NCBI GenBank assembly: GCA_029582265.1
Contig: CM055819.1
Location: 32,217,164-32,281,163, forward strand
Direction: 5' to 3'
Source of the DNA: Zoroaster sp. YZ-2022
Taxonomy: Eukaryota > Echinodermata > Asteroidea > Forcipulatida > Zoroasteridae
DNA: 64,000 bases
The translations under genes and the position numbers were made by a program. Numbering within the stretch: position 1 is the stretch's first letter; each line of letters starts with the position of its first letter. The notes below the pieces were generated by a model that saw nothing but the letters and a program-made list of their open reading frames with translations, was not told the origin of the DNA and made no database searches. This document shows, piece by piece, positions 33,091-42,413 of this stretch.

Positions 33091-33366
33091 TGCCCTCTTT
33101 CGGCTGCTCCCGTTAGGGGTCGCCACAGCGGATCATGATCCGCATATTTGATTTGGCATAGGCTTGGGACTGGCGCTAAGCATGCACTGGCTTGTACATC
33201 CCCAGTGGCTGGGTTCAATTCGGCCCTCGCAGCAATTATGGTAAAGTGTCTTGCTCAAGGACACAAGCACCATGGTCGCGGCAAGGCTTCGAACCCACAC
33301 ACTCTGACGACTCAGCCATCAGAACACAAATCCGATGCACTAAACCGCTCGACCACGGCACCCCAC
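33091..33366 (-). mobile_element. SINE with S1 head and a different 3' tail
   Basis: On minus: A box TGGTCGAGCGG (near 33350), B box GGTTCGAAGCC (near 33290), body TTGTGTCCTTGAGCAAGAC, and then the S1 body stops. The tail instead is GATCCGCTGTGGCGACCCCT followed by AACGGGAGCAGCCGAAAGAG, a tail I recall from SINEs of fishes and other animals. GATGCAATTTTAAT on both sides (33074-33090 and 33370-33384) is a target duplication of about 15 bp. Confidence 0.8.
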
Positions 33367-33412
33367 CCTCGATGCAATTTTAATATTGTTTTTAAATCTC
33401 AAAGTGTGTATA

Positions 33413-33872
33413 TGACATAAAACACAATAAAGTAGGCCACTTTCCTACCATCACGTTAGCAGTTTTTCTTATGGTTGTAATTTTTTTTTTTAATATCTGA
33501 AACCACCCAAAAAGAATTTCAACATTTGAATAGACATGCATGCTTATCCTAAAGATAATTTGAGTTGATTATTATTATTTTTTTTTTAATTACCCTAAAA
33601 TTTCCATCAACAAATGGACGGAAAAGTGAGATAACTTTTTCCGTCCAATTTTTAGGGAAATTTGAGGGTAAAAAAATAAAAAAAAATTAAAAAATTAAAA
33701 ATTTAAAAATAAAATAAATCAACTCAAATTAGTTCTAGTATAAGCCTGCATGTCCATTCACATGTTGAAACACTTTTTGGTCGGTTTCGGGTACTTAAAA
33801 ATAAATAACAACCATTGGAAAAACTCCTAACGTGACGGATGCAAAGTGGCCCCTTTATTGTGTTTTATGTCA
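33413..33872. mobile_element. Fold-back element, copy 2
   Basis: TGACATAAAACACAATAAAG and the inverted CTTTATTGTGTTTTATGTCA bound a 460-bp imperfect palindrome matching 9225-9661. TATA flanks both ends. The centre again has GGACGGAAAAGTGAG/..TTTTTCCGTCC. Confidence 0.85.
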
Positions 33873-34110
33873 TATAGTGTCTATTAAAGCCATGTTGTTT
33901 ACCGTTCTTTGTGTGACTCAATGTTTGTTTGTTTCCTAAGTGGTAGCATCAAGAGATAAACTCGACAGTAATTTAGTTTACTTTTTTTGTAATCCTACAG
34001 GGGTGCTTACCTTTGTTTCTGATTCTGTTAATTTAATGTAATTTTTGTATTTATTTGTTTTTCTACCTTCGAAATCAATAAATGAAATCAATAAATGAAA
34101 TAAAGGAATG
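33873..34110. other. Unassigned intronic stretch
   Basis: No element or exon is recognised. Confidence 0.25.
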
Positions 34111-34111
34111 A

Positions 34112-34266
34112 AATAGATTGATGAAATTCCTGCATCCCGTGATAAACAATTGATTTGATTTTTGCCCTTACACCGATGTACATGTATGAATCCACAGGCA
34201 ACGTGGGCGGGATTCGAACCCATGACCTCCTGGTGTCGGCATGAGGGCAAAATCAAATCAATTGTA
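34112..34266 (-). mobile_element. tRNA-bearing inverted-repeat element, deleted copy
   Basis: GATGAAATTCCTGCATCCCG, the arm words, B box in minus sense (GGTTCGAATCC near 34208), and then a jump directly into GAGGGCAAAATCAAATCAAT, the opposite arm end. The A-box half of the tRNA-like part is deleted. Confidence 0.65.
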
Positions 34267-34664
34267 ATTGCAATGACAAGTTAACGCAATTTCTGGTAGA
34301 TGGGATTGTACATAAAATATTATTTCATTTGAAAAACTGCCAAGATAAATGAAATGCCAAATCATGGTACCATAATGGACTTAGTTGGGAATGAGTCCCA
34401 AACATCATGTACATAACAAGTTTCCTTGATATCCGCCAATGTGTCAGCGTCATAACAAGCTTTCTTGATGTATCAAGAACTGACTCAGCAATATTGAACA
34501 TGAAATTTATATTTATGAAGCGCATAGACTTTTTCACATGCAAGCCGATTTGCGTAATACATGCTGGTCTAAAAATGTTGGGTAAACAGTTCTGGATGAG
34601 AGTTGGACAGAAAGACAAGAATGAATAATAATAATTTGAACAATTTCAACAATTTCAACAATGT

Positions 34665-34760
34665 GTTCAAACACCTAATAATAAACAATTAGCCAAACAC
34701 CTAATAATAAACAATTCAAAACAATTTCAATAGGTGTTTTGTTTGTACCCGAACACCTAA
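34665..34760 (+). mobile_element. Helentron-like 3' terminal fragments
   Basis: AAACACCTAATAATAAACAA occurs twice in a row, then AATAGGTGTTTTGTTTGTAC with CCGAACACCTAA gives the terminal hairpin of elements B and C. No 148-bp units. The same piece recurs in the duplicated unit at 36640-36740. Confidence 0.55.
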
Positions 34761-35255
34761 AATAAATTTGACACCACCATGTTATCTCAACACGAACAGG
34801 AACTTTATCAAGGGACCCAGTTGTTAAACACAGGAACATGATGAGGAAGCTGCCTTTCCAAATCCGGGGATTTCCTGCATACTTTGAACAGTATTTGGTG
34901 TTTTTCAGAGAAACCACATCCCTGTATAGTGTATGGTAACTGAGTACTGAATACTAACTGTACAACGGGCTTCTCATTTTCCCACATAATTTCCTTAACC
35001 CTAACCACCCCCAAAATCCATCAAAATCCTCCAAGGGGCACTTTTGGAAAAATTCAGTACTCTCAGGAACTGGTACTTACACCTCTACAAATGGGGCAAC
35101 ATTACTACCTGGCAAGAAGTACAGACTGTATGTGCTGAATATTGAAAGATCAACGTAAATGCATGGTGCATTTTGAAGATAAGGGCATGTTTCCAAAAGT
35201 GCACTGCTGGATTTTGGAGGATTCAGGAAGGTTCCTAGCAAGAATACCTAGGGGT

Positions 35256-35575
35256 TGGTTGATAAACAATTGATTTAATTTTGCCCTACACCGACGTGTG
35301 TATAGCACAGTGCTTTCCGAGTGTCTGTGAAAAAATTTCACCAACCTATATATACATCGCGGAACCCGCTGCTATATGGGATTCTAGCCGGCCAATTGTC
35401 ATCGGGCAAGCTCGGTGGTCGAGAGGTTAAGACGTCTGCACTAGTAAGCAGGAGGTCGTGGGTTCGAATCCCGCCCGAGTCGCCTGTGTAGTTTTTTCAC
35501 AGACACTCAGAAAGCACTGAATATACAGTGCTGTACACACGTCGGTGTAGGGCAAAATCAAATCAATTGTTTAAT
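35256..35575 (+). mobile_element. tRNA-bearing inverted-repeat element, complete copy
   Basis: GATAAACAATTGATTTAATT through CCGAGTGTCTGTGAAAAAA is repeated in inverted form at 35489-35575, giving arms of about 70 bp. Between them sit TATATCGCGGAACC-type sequence and a tRNA-like module. AATACCTAGGGG on each side is a 12-14-bp duplication of the host MITE, as in target-primed insertion. The family has copies or pieces at 9068, 25921, 26183, 34112, 37079, 40637 and 44724. Confidence 0.8.
35410..35484 (+). other. tRNA-like module (SINE head, not a functional tRNA)
   Basis: A box TGGTCGAGAGG at 35416-35426 and B box GGTTCGAATCC at 35461-35471, with a T-arm GTGGGTTCGAATCCCGC able to pair. CTCGG/CCGAG can form a short closing stem. 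The A-B spacing is near that of class II tRNA genes (Ser/Leu-like). It should serve as an internal pol III promoter. An almost identical copy is in the duplicated unit (B box 37284-37294). Confidence 0.7.
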
Positions 35576-35629
35576 ACCTAGGGGGTTAGGGTTAATATAT
35601 TTTAATTAGTGCTGTGCATCCACAGGTAA

Positions 35630-36432
35630 TTTTGAATTGAGTACCCGGCTTCCATAATGGTCCAGTTCCCGGGTACACGTAAAAAAAAAAAAGGGGGAAA
35701 ATAAACGAATTTCCATCGCATGCCGCCGCGCTCGATAATTCCTTGTGTGATGCATAGGCCTAATGCAGCACAAGGCATTGGCATTTATTTCCATTTATTC
35801 ATTAGTCACCGTTACGTTGATAAAAAATAATAATAACACAATATAAAACATCAACAATAACTATTAAATGATAATTTGTTATTGTTATGAATTTTATGAA
35901 ATAAAACAAAGTACCTGAAACCAAGTATTATAAAAACAGAATAATAATAATGGACACTTATATTGCACCGGTATCCACCAAGTTTGACGCTCATGGCACA
36001 TAAACATTATTACCCCTGTCATTAGACCAGTTATATCATTCCTAGAACCATCTCAACTCCCTGGGGAGTATGCAGCCCATGCTGCCAAATGTGTAGCACA
36101 ACGAGCTTAATCAAACACAATTACCATCTCTGCCCTCAAAGGTCCCCATTTATACTCCTGGGTGAAGAGCAGCAATTATAGTTATAGTGTCTTGCTCAGG
36201 GACACAAGCACCATGGTCGCGGCCAGGATTCGAACCCCACATTCTGACGACTCGGCCATCAGAACACAAGTCCGATGCACTAAACCGCTCGGCCATGGCA
36301 CCCCAAGATCGGTAAGAGGATCGGTAGTGTTCATCAAAAACTGTCATTCGGTTTCAGAAATGTCACATCACATTTTAAAAAGTTGGTTTCGGATACCTGA
36401 ACCAGTGAAAAGGGAACCGGGTATTGAACTCA
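35630..36432. mobile_element. Composite element with ACCCGG-containing ends enclosing a SINE
   Basis: TGAATTGAGTACCCGGCTTC at the left is loosely inverted relative to GGAACCGGGTATTGAACTCA at the right. Inside are the CGCTCGATAATTCCTTGTG block and a SINE S1. A diverged reverse copy is at 54820-55500. It may be a DNA transposon that acquired a SINE before spreading. Confidence 0.5.
35939..36305 (-). mobile_element. SINE S1, variant tail
   Basis: On minus: A box TGGCCGAGCGG, B box GGTTCGAATCC (near 36225), S1 body, then GTGCCATGAGCGTCAAACTT and GGTGGATACCGGTGCAATAT before AAGTGTCCATTATTATT. The tail is a clear variant of the usual S1 tail. It is duplicated at 37757-38123. Confidence 0.85.
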
Positions 36433-36433
36433 G

Positions 36434-38251
36434 GCTTTCTTGATGTATCAAGAACTGACTCAGCAATATCGAACATGAAATTTATATTTATGAAGCGCAT
36501 AGACTTTTTCACATGCAAGCCGATTTGCGTAATACATGCTGGTCTAAAAATGTTGGGTAAAAAGCTCTGGAGGAGAGTTGGACAGAAAGACAAGAATGAA
36601 TAATAATAATTTCAACAATTTCAACAATTTCAACATGTGTTCAAACACCTACATGTAATAATAAACAATTAGCCAAACACCTAATAATAAACAATTCAAA
36701 ACAATTTCAATAGGTGTTTTGTTTGTACCCGAACACCTAAAATAAATTTGACACCACCATGTTATCTCAACATGAACAGGAACTTTATCAAGGGACCCAG
36801 TTGTTAAACTCAGGAACATGATGAGGAAGCTGCCTTTCCAAATACGGGGATTTCCTGCATACTTTGAACAGTATTTGGTGTTTTTCAGAGAAACCACATC
36901 CCTGTATAGTGTATGGTAACTGAGTACTGAATACTAACTGTACAACGGGCTTATGTGCTGAATATTGAAAGATCAACGTAAATGCATGGTGCATTTTGAA
37001 GATAAGGGCATGTTTCCAAAAGTGCACTGCTGGATTTTGGAGGATTCAGGAAGGTTCCTAGCAAGAATACCTAGGGGTTGGGAGATAAACAATTGATTTA
37101 ATTTTGCCCTACACCGACGTGTGTATAGCACAGTGCTTTCCGAGTGTCTGTGAAAAAATTTCACCAACCTATATATATATCGCGGAACCCGCTGCTATAT
37201 GGGATTCTAGCCGGCCAATTGTCATCGGGCAAGCTCGGTGGTCGAGAGGTTAAGACGTCTGCACTAGCAAGCAGGAGGTCGTGGGTTCGAATCCCGCCCG
37301 AGTCGCCTGTGTAGTTTTTTCACAGACACTCGGAAAGCACTGAATATACAGTGCTGTACACACGTCGGTGTAGGGCAAAATTAAATCAATTGTTTAATAC
37401 CTAGGGGGTTAGGGTTAATATATTTTAATTAGTGCTGTGCATCCACAGGTAATTTTGAATTGAGTACCCGGCTTCCATAATGGTCCAGTTCCCGGGTACA
37501 CGTAAAAAAAAAAAGAGGGGAAATAAACGAATTTCCATCGCATGTCGCCGCGCTCGATAATTCCTTGTGTGATGCACCTAATGCAGCACAAGGCATTGGC
37601 ATTTATTTCCATTTATTCATTAGTTACTGTTACGTTGATAAAAAATAATAATAACACAATATAAAACATCAACAATAACTATTAAATGATAATTTGTTAT
37701 TGTTATGAATTTTATGAAATAAAACAAAGTACCTGAAACCAAGTATTATAAAAACAGAATAATAATAATGGACACTTATATTGCACCGGTATCCACCAAG
37801 TTTGACGCTCATGGCACATAAACATTATTACCCCTGTCATTAGACCAGTTATATCATTCCTAGAACCATCTCAACTCCCTGGGGAGTATGCAGCCCATGC
37901 TGCCAAATGTGTAGCACAACGAGCTTAATCAAACACAATTACCATCTCTGCCCTCAAAGGTCCCCATTTATACTCCTGGGTGAAGAGCAGCAATTATAGT
38001 TATAGTGTCTTGCTCAGGGACACAAGCACCATGGTCGCGGCCAGGATTCGAACCCCACATTCTGACGACTCGGCCATCAGAACACAAGTCCGATGCACTA
38101 AACCGCTCGGCCATGGCACCCCAAGATCGGTAAGAGGATCGGTTAGTGTTCATCAAAAACTGTCATTCGGTTTCAGAAATATCACATCAGATTTTAAAAA
38201 GTTGGTTTCGGATACCTGAACCAGTGAAAAGGGAACCGGGTATTGAACTCA
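36434..38251. repeat. Tandem segmental duplication, unit 2
   Basis: The unit copies 34459-36433 with one ~150-bp deletion at the junction GGGCTT/ATGTGCTG (36950) and small indels. Its family C MITE has lost the left end, while the tRNA-bearing element (37079-37397) and SINE (37757-38123) are intact. Two short ORFs seen in unit 1 are altered here, so no coding constraint is visible. Confidence 0.95.
37757..38123 (-). mobile_element. SINE S1, duplicated copy
   Basis: This is the segmental-duplication copy of 35939-36305, nearly identical, including the variant tail. Confidence 0.85.
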
Positions 38252-38380
38252 ACGTCCGGTACCTGCAATTATGGTTCAATGACTTTTGACTAGCGCCCCC
38301 TTGAACAAAGATATTGATAAAATAGAAACCATCAACATACACGTAGGGCTACATGTCAATGTCTCAGTCCAGTCAGTTAA

Positions 38381-38697
38381 CCCTCCTACAATCAGTGCAA
38401 TTTTTGAAACAACCCATTCAGGCCACTCCAAGCCATTAAGCTGTTGCCAGTGGCCTCCCATGGTTACCCTTCTGTGCACTGTCACACCACTGAGATTGCA
38501 GGATAAGGTGGTCTCCCATTGATGCATTGCAGGCCATACTAATATGTTAAAACATTTACAGTGGCCTTGGGTGGCACACAGTTGATTTTGTAAGATTACT
38601 TGGAAAGGACAGCAGGCTTGTACATGTACATGTATGTACTGAAGTTGGCTCAAGAGCAGAATTTTGTGGATCGGAGTGGCCTCCATGTGTAGGAGAG
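38381..38697. mobile_element. TTAA-flanked MITE, family B, copy 1
   Basis: TTAA at 38377-38380 and 38698-38701 flank CCCTCCTACAATCAGTGC and TGTGTAGGAGAG. CAGGCCACTCCAAGCCATTA and TGGGAGGCCACTGG-type blocks match 40193-40511 in inverted orientation. Terminal CCCTCCTAC is shared with family A, so the two may use the same transposase. Confidence 0.75.
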
Positions 38698-38847
38698 TTA
38701 AATTAATGGAATGCAGGCATGTTATACTCAGAGGCTGCATGTTCAAATCCTACTCCAGTCAAATTTTCAATTTTCACTCCAAACGATATAATTTGAACTT
38801 GTTATATGGGTGGCATGTTATCAAAAATAGAGATGGTAAACTAAATG

Positions 38848-38900
38848 TTGGCAAGAATGCTTCTACGAGTATCCTTGCTTCCTTTTAATCAAGACGTGTG
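38848..38900 (+). repeat. Single degenerate unit of the 81-bp minisatellite
   Basis: GTTGGCAAGAATGCTTCTAC followed by GAGTATCCTTGCTTCC and AATCAAGACGTGTGCATTAA parallels one unit of the array at 1005-2755. Confidence 0.6.
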
Positions 38901-39197
38901 CATTAACAAAAAAATAAATAAATAAAAACCTGTGGACATGTATGTAAGTTTCAACTTTTTCATAGTTTTATCAAGAATATATAAAAATGTATAAATATAT
39001 GTTTTTTTTTATTCAGTCCAACATTGAATTTAAAAAATAGTTCTCTTTCCTAAATTCAAAATTGAAAATTATCTGTCGGACAAAGTAGTTTCTAGGGCTC
39101 GGTCCTTATTGCCCAAAACCGATCATTAACCTGCGGTAAAGACCGTGCGACAAACCATTATTCCCTTATTTTTGATCATACCAATCCTATGCCTTAA

Positions 39198-39862
39198 AGG
39201 GGGACTGACATCCTTTATTGTGTGTGTACTTAAGGCGTTTTGTAATAAAATATTGTTTTTGAGACCCACCTGTGTCTATTTAATCATTGATTTATGAGTA
39301 CAAGTATTTTAAAACAATGTTTGAAGTGTTTGGTGGAAGCTTCATTTGCATAAGATATGTGACGTAAGGTCGGGAAGATCCGATGTGTACATGATGTACA
39401 TATACATACAAACGTTTCACACACGTAGCGTCGATTTCATTTCTTCCGTGATTTTTGTTTCCGGAACTAATAAAATGCCGGGAAGATGTGTTTCTGCAGG
39501 ATGCAGCAACGCCACCAAAGACGGTGTTAGCCTTCATCTGTTCCCAAGTGACCCAAAAATCGCCGTATTTGGACGAGCAAAGTTCGACTGACAAGAGTAA
39601 AGTGGTCAGGTCCATCGGCTCACATAGTTTTGTGCAGCGATCATTTTGAGCCGAGTTTTGAGCCGAATTTCTCTTCCCGACATGACGTCACGAACAGCTC
39701 CTCCGTGCAGGGCGTAAAATGGGGGGCATTTTTACAATGGAAAATAACACTCTCAAAAACAATAAAAACACAAAACAAAAATTGTATTGATCTTTTACTG
39801 ATATAAAAGAATAAAACGATCACATATTTAACTGTTTGATTTAAATCCATGTCAGTCCCCCT
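39198..39862 (+). mobile_element. TTAA element with broken THAP domain (Kolobok-like), copy 2
   Basis: TTAA at 39194-39197 and 39863-39866 flank AGGGGGACTGACAT and ATGTCAGTCCCCCT, perfect inverted repeats of 14 bp. The interior carries a THAP reading frame (next entry). A TTAAAGGRR end with a THAP protein is the T2/Kolobok pattern. Confidence 0.75.
39475..39714 (+). pseudogene. THAP-domain relic, frameshifted
   Basis: An ATG at 39475 starts MPGRCVSAGCSNATKDGVSL followed by HLFPSDPK, the first half of a THAP domain with the Cys-x4-Cys pair of its C2CH zinc site. The frame then shifts at a run of five A (about 39554-39558). In the next frame follow RIWTSKVRLTRVKWSG and IVLCSDHFEPSFEPNF, giving the C-x2-H half and the expected downstream FEP motif. 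The domain is complete if one base is missing from the A run, so this is either a fresh null allele or a homopolymer error. No catalytic domain remains within the element. Confidence 0.8.
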
Positions 39863-40192
39863 TTAATGTACTGTACCTTTATACTATAAAATAACATTGA
39901 TCCGGTGAAGCTTAACAAAGTGGATCCAAACCAACGAGGCAATCATACAGCAAGGACCAACCTGTTCTATGATCCAACATCAAGTGCAGCCAGTGAGGGC
40001 TCCATGGAAGGTTTTTTCCCTCCAAATTTTGTCCACAAAGGTCTTCAAGTGCCGAGCACTTAACCAGCCAAGCCAAACATTGATAAACCCATAATGGAAC
40101 CCTGTTGACTGAGCCCTGGATCCAAATGAAGAAATCCTAACCTTTAACCTTTACCTTGAATATGTGCTACTTGTAACTTGTGGATCTGTTAA

Positions 40193-40511
40193 CCCTCCAA
40201 CACATTGAAGCCACTCCCAACCACTAAATTCTGTTCTTTAGCAACCTTCAGTACATACATGTATAAACCTGCTGTCCTTTCCAAGTAATCTTACAAAATC
40301 AACTGTGTGCCACCCAAGGCCACTGTAAATGTTTGAACATATTAGTATGGCCTGCAATGTATTGATGGGAGACCACCTTACCCTACATTGGCTACAATCT
40401 CAGTGGTGTGACAATGCACAGAAGGGTAACCATAGGAGGCCACTGGCAACAGCTAATGGCTTGGAGTGGCCTGAATGGGTTGTTTCAAAAATTGCACTGA
40501 TTGTAGGAGGG
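40193..40511. mobile_element. TTAA-flanked MITE, family B, copy 2
   Basis: TTAA at 40189-40192 and 40512-40515 flank CCCTCCAACACATTGAAGCC and GCACTGATTGTAGGAGGG. It is colinear with 38381-38697 in reverse. Confidence 0.75.
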
Positions 40512-40636
40512 TTAATTTGACTGATTTTGTACATTCATGAACCTGTATAGATCTCTTCTTACTTATATATGCAAACCTCAAAACTTTCATGCAATGTACG
40601 TGTACATTTAAATGTACAATGTATATTTGTTGTATA

Positions 40637-40720
40637 TTTGGTTGAGAGGTTGAGACGTCTGCACTAGTAAGCAGGAGGTCGTGGGTTCGAATCCCGCCCA
40701 AATCACCTGCAAAGTTTTTT
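40637..40720 (+). mobile_element. tRNA-like SINE piece between duplicated MITE ends
   Basis: TTGAGAGGTTGAGACGTCTG and B box GGTTCGAATCC (40685-40695) match the tRNA-like module of 35410-35484. The inverted-repeat arms are absent apart from AAAGTTTTTTCA. Confidence 0.7.
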
Positions 40721-40721
40721 C

Positions 40722-40757
40722 AGGGTTGTTTCAAAAATTGCACTAATTGTAGGAGGG
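40722..40757. mobile_element. Extra right end of MITE family B
   Basis: GGTTGTTTCAAAAATTGCAC followed by TAATTGTAGGAGGG and TTAA duplicates the right terminus of 40193-40511, about 245 bp downstream of it. Confidence 0.75.
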
Positions 40758-40816
40758 TTAAAGCACTCCTATGTCATGACTTGGATTAGATAATATTAGA
40801 TTTCGGTTTTATTTTG

Positions 40817-41042
40817 AAAGGGACAATATCATCACGATCAATTTTCAACAGGGCATGGAATGGGCGTCCTAGATTTAGATGAACTCAGTGACTGACAGTC
40901 ATACCCCAAGAGAACACGCTGGCCTAGATAACACCTGGGTGCCATAAAGATCATACATGTATTACCGTGACTGCATAATAATGAAATTACGTGCCATATA
41001 TCGAAAGTCTGCTCTGATCATCATGATATTTTGCTCTTTTTA
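40817..41042. mobile_element. TTAAAGGG-type MITE, degraded
   Basis: AAAGGGACAATATCATCACG and CAACAGGGCATGGAATGG match family members. The right end GATCATCATGATATTTTGCT has drifted and TTAA is no longer intact. Confidence 0.6.
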
Positions 41043-41197
41043 AAAGCAATAAACAAAAAAAGTCCAAACTAACAAATGTTTAGTTTACATCCAATAAACT
41101 GGCACTAAAAAGTGAAAAATACAAATAGAAATTTCAACTTTCCATCGAATTAAAATCAAGAAAAACTATGAAAGAGTCCCATCAAGAGTAAGCTTAA

Positions 41198-41454
41198 CCC
41201 TAACCCCCTAGGTATTCTGGCTAGGAACCTTCCTGAATCATCCAAAATCAGTGCACTTTTGGAAACATGCCTGTATCTTCAAAATGCACCATGCATTTTC
41301 GTTGATCATTCATATTCAGCACTTATGGCCTGTACTTCTTGCCAGGTAGTAATTTTGTCCCATTTGAAGAGGTGAAAGTACCAGTTTCCAACAGTGCTGA
41401 ATTTTCCCAAAAAGTGCCCCTTGGAGGATATTGCAGGATATGGGGTGGTTAGGG
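41198..41454. mobile_element. TTAA-flanked MITE, family C, compact copy
   Basis: TTAA at 41194-41197 and 41455-41458 flank CCCTAACCCCCTAGGTATTC and ATGGGGTGGTTAGGG. This 257-bp copy is the best reference for family C. Truncated relatives are at 41756-41820 and 63782-63869. Confidence 0.8.
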
Positions 41455-41755
41455 TTAATGAAGTACCCAAATGGAAGAATACTTCACATTGGGTTGAGAT
41501 TTGGGGGAAAACATATTTTACAAATTCAAATATTTTATTTCTCAAACTCAACTGATGTACTGCATTACATGTAGGTGTGTGAACAGGGAGAACTGTAAAG
41601 GTTGATTTATACTACTGAAGTAACATGGGAGAATCTTTATAAAATTGGAGAAATGATACAGCAAAAACTACACTATTCCCCCCCCCCCCCACCCCGATGG
41701 ATCCAATTTCAGAGAAATTAAGAAAAAGCGCTTCTTCCACAAAAAGTTGGACTTA

Positions 41756-41820
41756 ACCCTAACCCCCTCTAGCTATTTTGGCTAAGAACCTTCCTGAATC
41801 CGCCAAAATCCAACACCATG
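41756..41820 (+). mobile_element. MITE family C, left-end fragment
   Basis: TTAACCCTAACCCCCTCTAG then AACCTTCCTGAATCCGCC matches the left 60 bp of 41198-41454 and then diverges. Confidence 0.6.
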
Positions 41821-42410
41821 CAGTAACACTACCACCCAACTGTTGCACTTGACTGGAAATTGGGACACCAGGCCCCCATGCAGGGCTGTATACAACAAAC
41901 CAAGCTGTTTGGGATGGTTATACATGTAGGGGTATTTTTCTAAGGTTCTGTGAAAATCACATGGCTAAAAACAATAGCTCTCTGTTTCCATGCATGGAAT
42001 GAAATGTAGCAGTCTGAGGTACATGTAACACACATCGGTGTAAATGTACAAATATTTACTCTCTGAACAATTCTTTGAAATCTACAGAATGCCTTCCAAA
42101 ACTGGAGGGATGTTTAAGTTAGAAACCCTGTTGACTTAATATATTCAATAGAAATGGGAACATGCATTTTGTAAATTGACACTCCAGTGTAAACTCAACT
42201 TCATGTAGACAAACTGAAACTGATTACTTTTCAACCTTGTTGACACTGTAAGCTGACATCTTGTATATTTTACACTGAGGGCCACTGACCACATGTGGGT
42301 CGTAAATAATTTTCGACCTCCAGACTGACATCACATAGATCCATTTAATTATCACTTAGGCCTCCCCTTAATTATAATATAAACAAAATACCTCCACAGT
42401 TGTAAGTGAC
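41821..42410. other. Unassigned intronic stretch
   Basis: No exon or element boundary is recognised. Confidence 0.3.
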
Positions 42411-42413
42411 CAG

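Larger units (their letters stand above)
34999..35591. mobile_element. TTAA-flanked MITE, family C, with nested tRNA-bearing element
   Basis: TTAA at 34995-34998 and 35592-35595 flank CCCTAACCACCCCCAAAAT and CTAGGGGGTTAGGG. Without the insert at 35256-35575, the rest is colinear with 41198-41454 (for example AAAATGCACCATGCATTT inverted, and TTTTGGAAA). Confidence 0.75.
34459..36433. repeat. Tandem segmental duplication, unit 1
   Basis: GCTTTCTTGATGTATCAAGA begins the unit. It is ~99% identical to unit 2 at 36434-38251 through the word GAACCGGGTATTGAACTCA. Unit 1 has about 150 bp (near 34974-35128) that unit 2 lacks, including the left end of the family C MITE. The unit carries Helentron 3'-end fragments, the family C MITE, a tRNA-bearing element and a SINE S1. 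Confidence 0.95.

Noticed and set aside
35410..35484. Functional tRNA gene
   Set aside because: The A and B boxes are good, but the acceptor and anticodon stems do not pair convincingly and the module recurs in dispersed elements at the same internal position.
40180..40515. Polyadenylated processed pseudogene between TTAA sites
   Set aside because: No coding resemblance or poly-A tail was seen. The inverted CCCTCC/GGAGGG ends and a second copy show a MITE.
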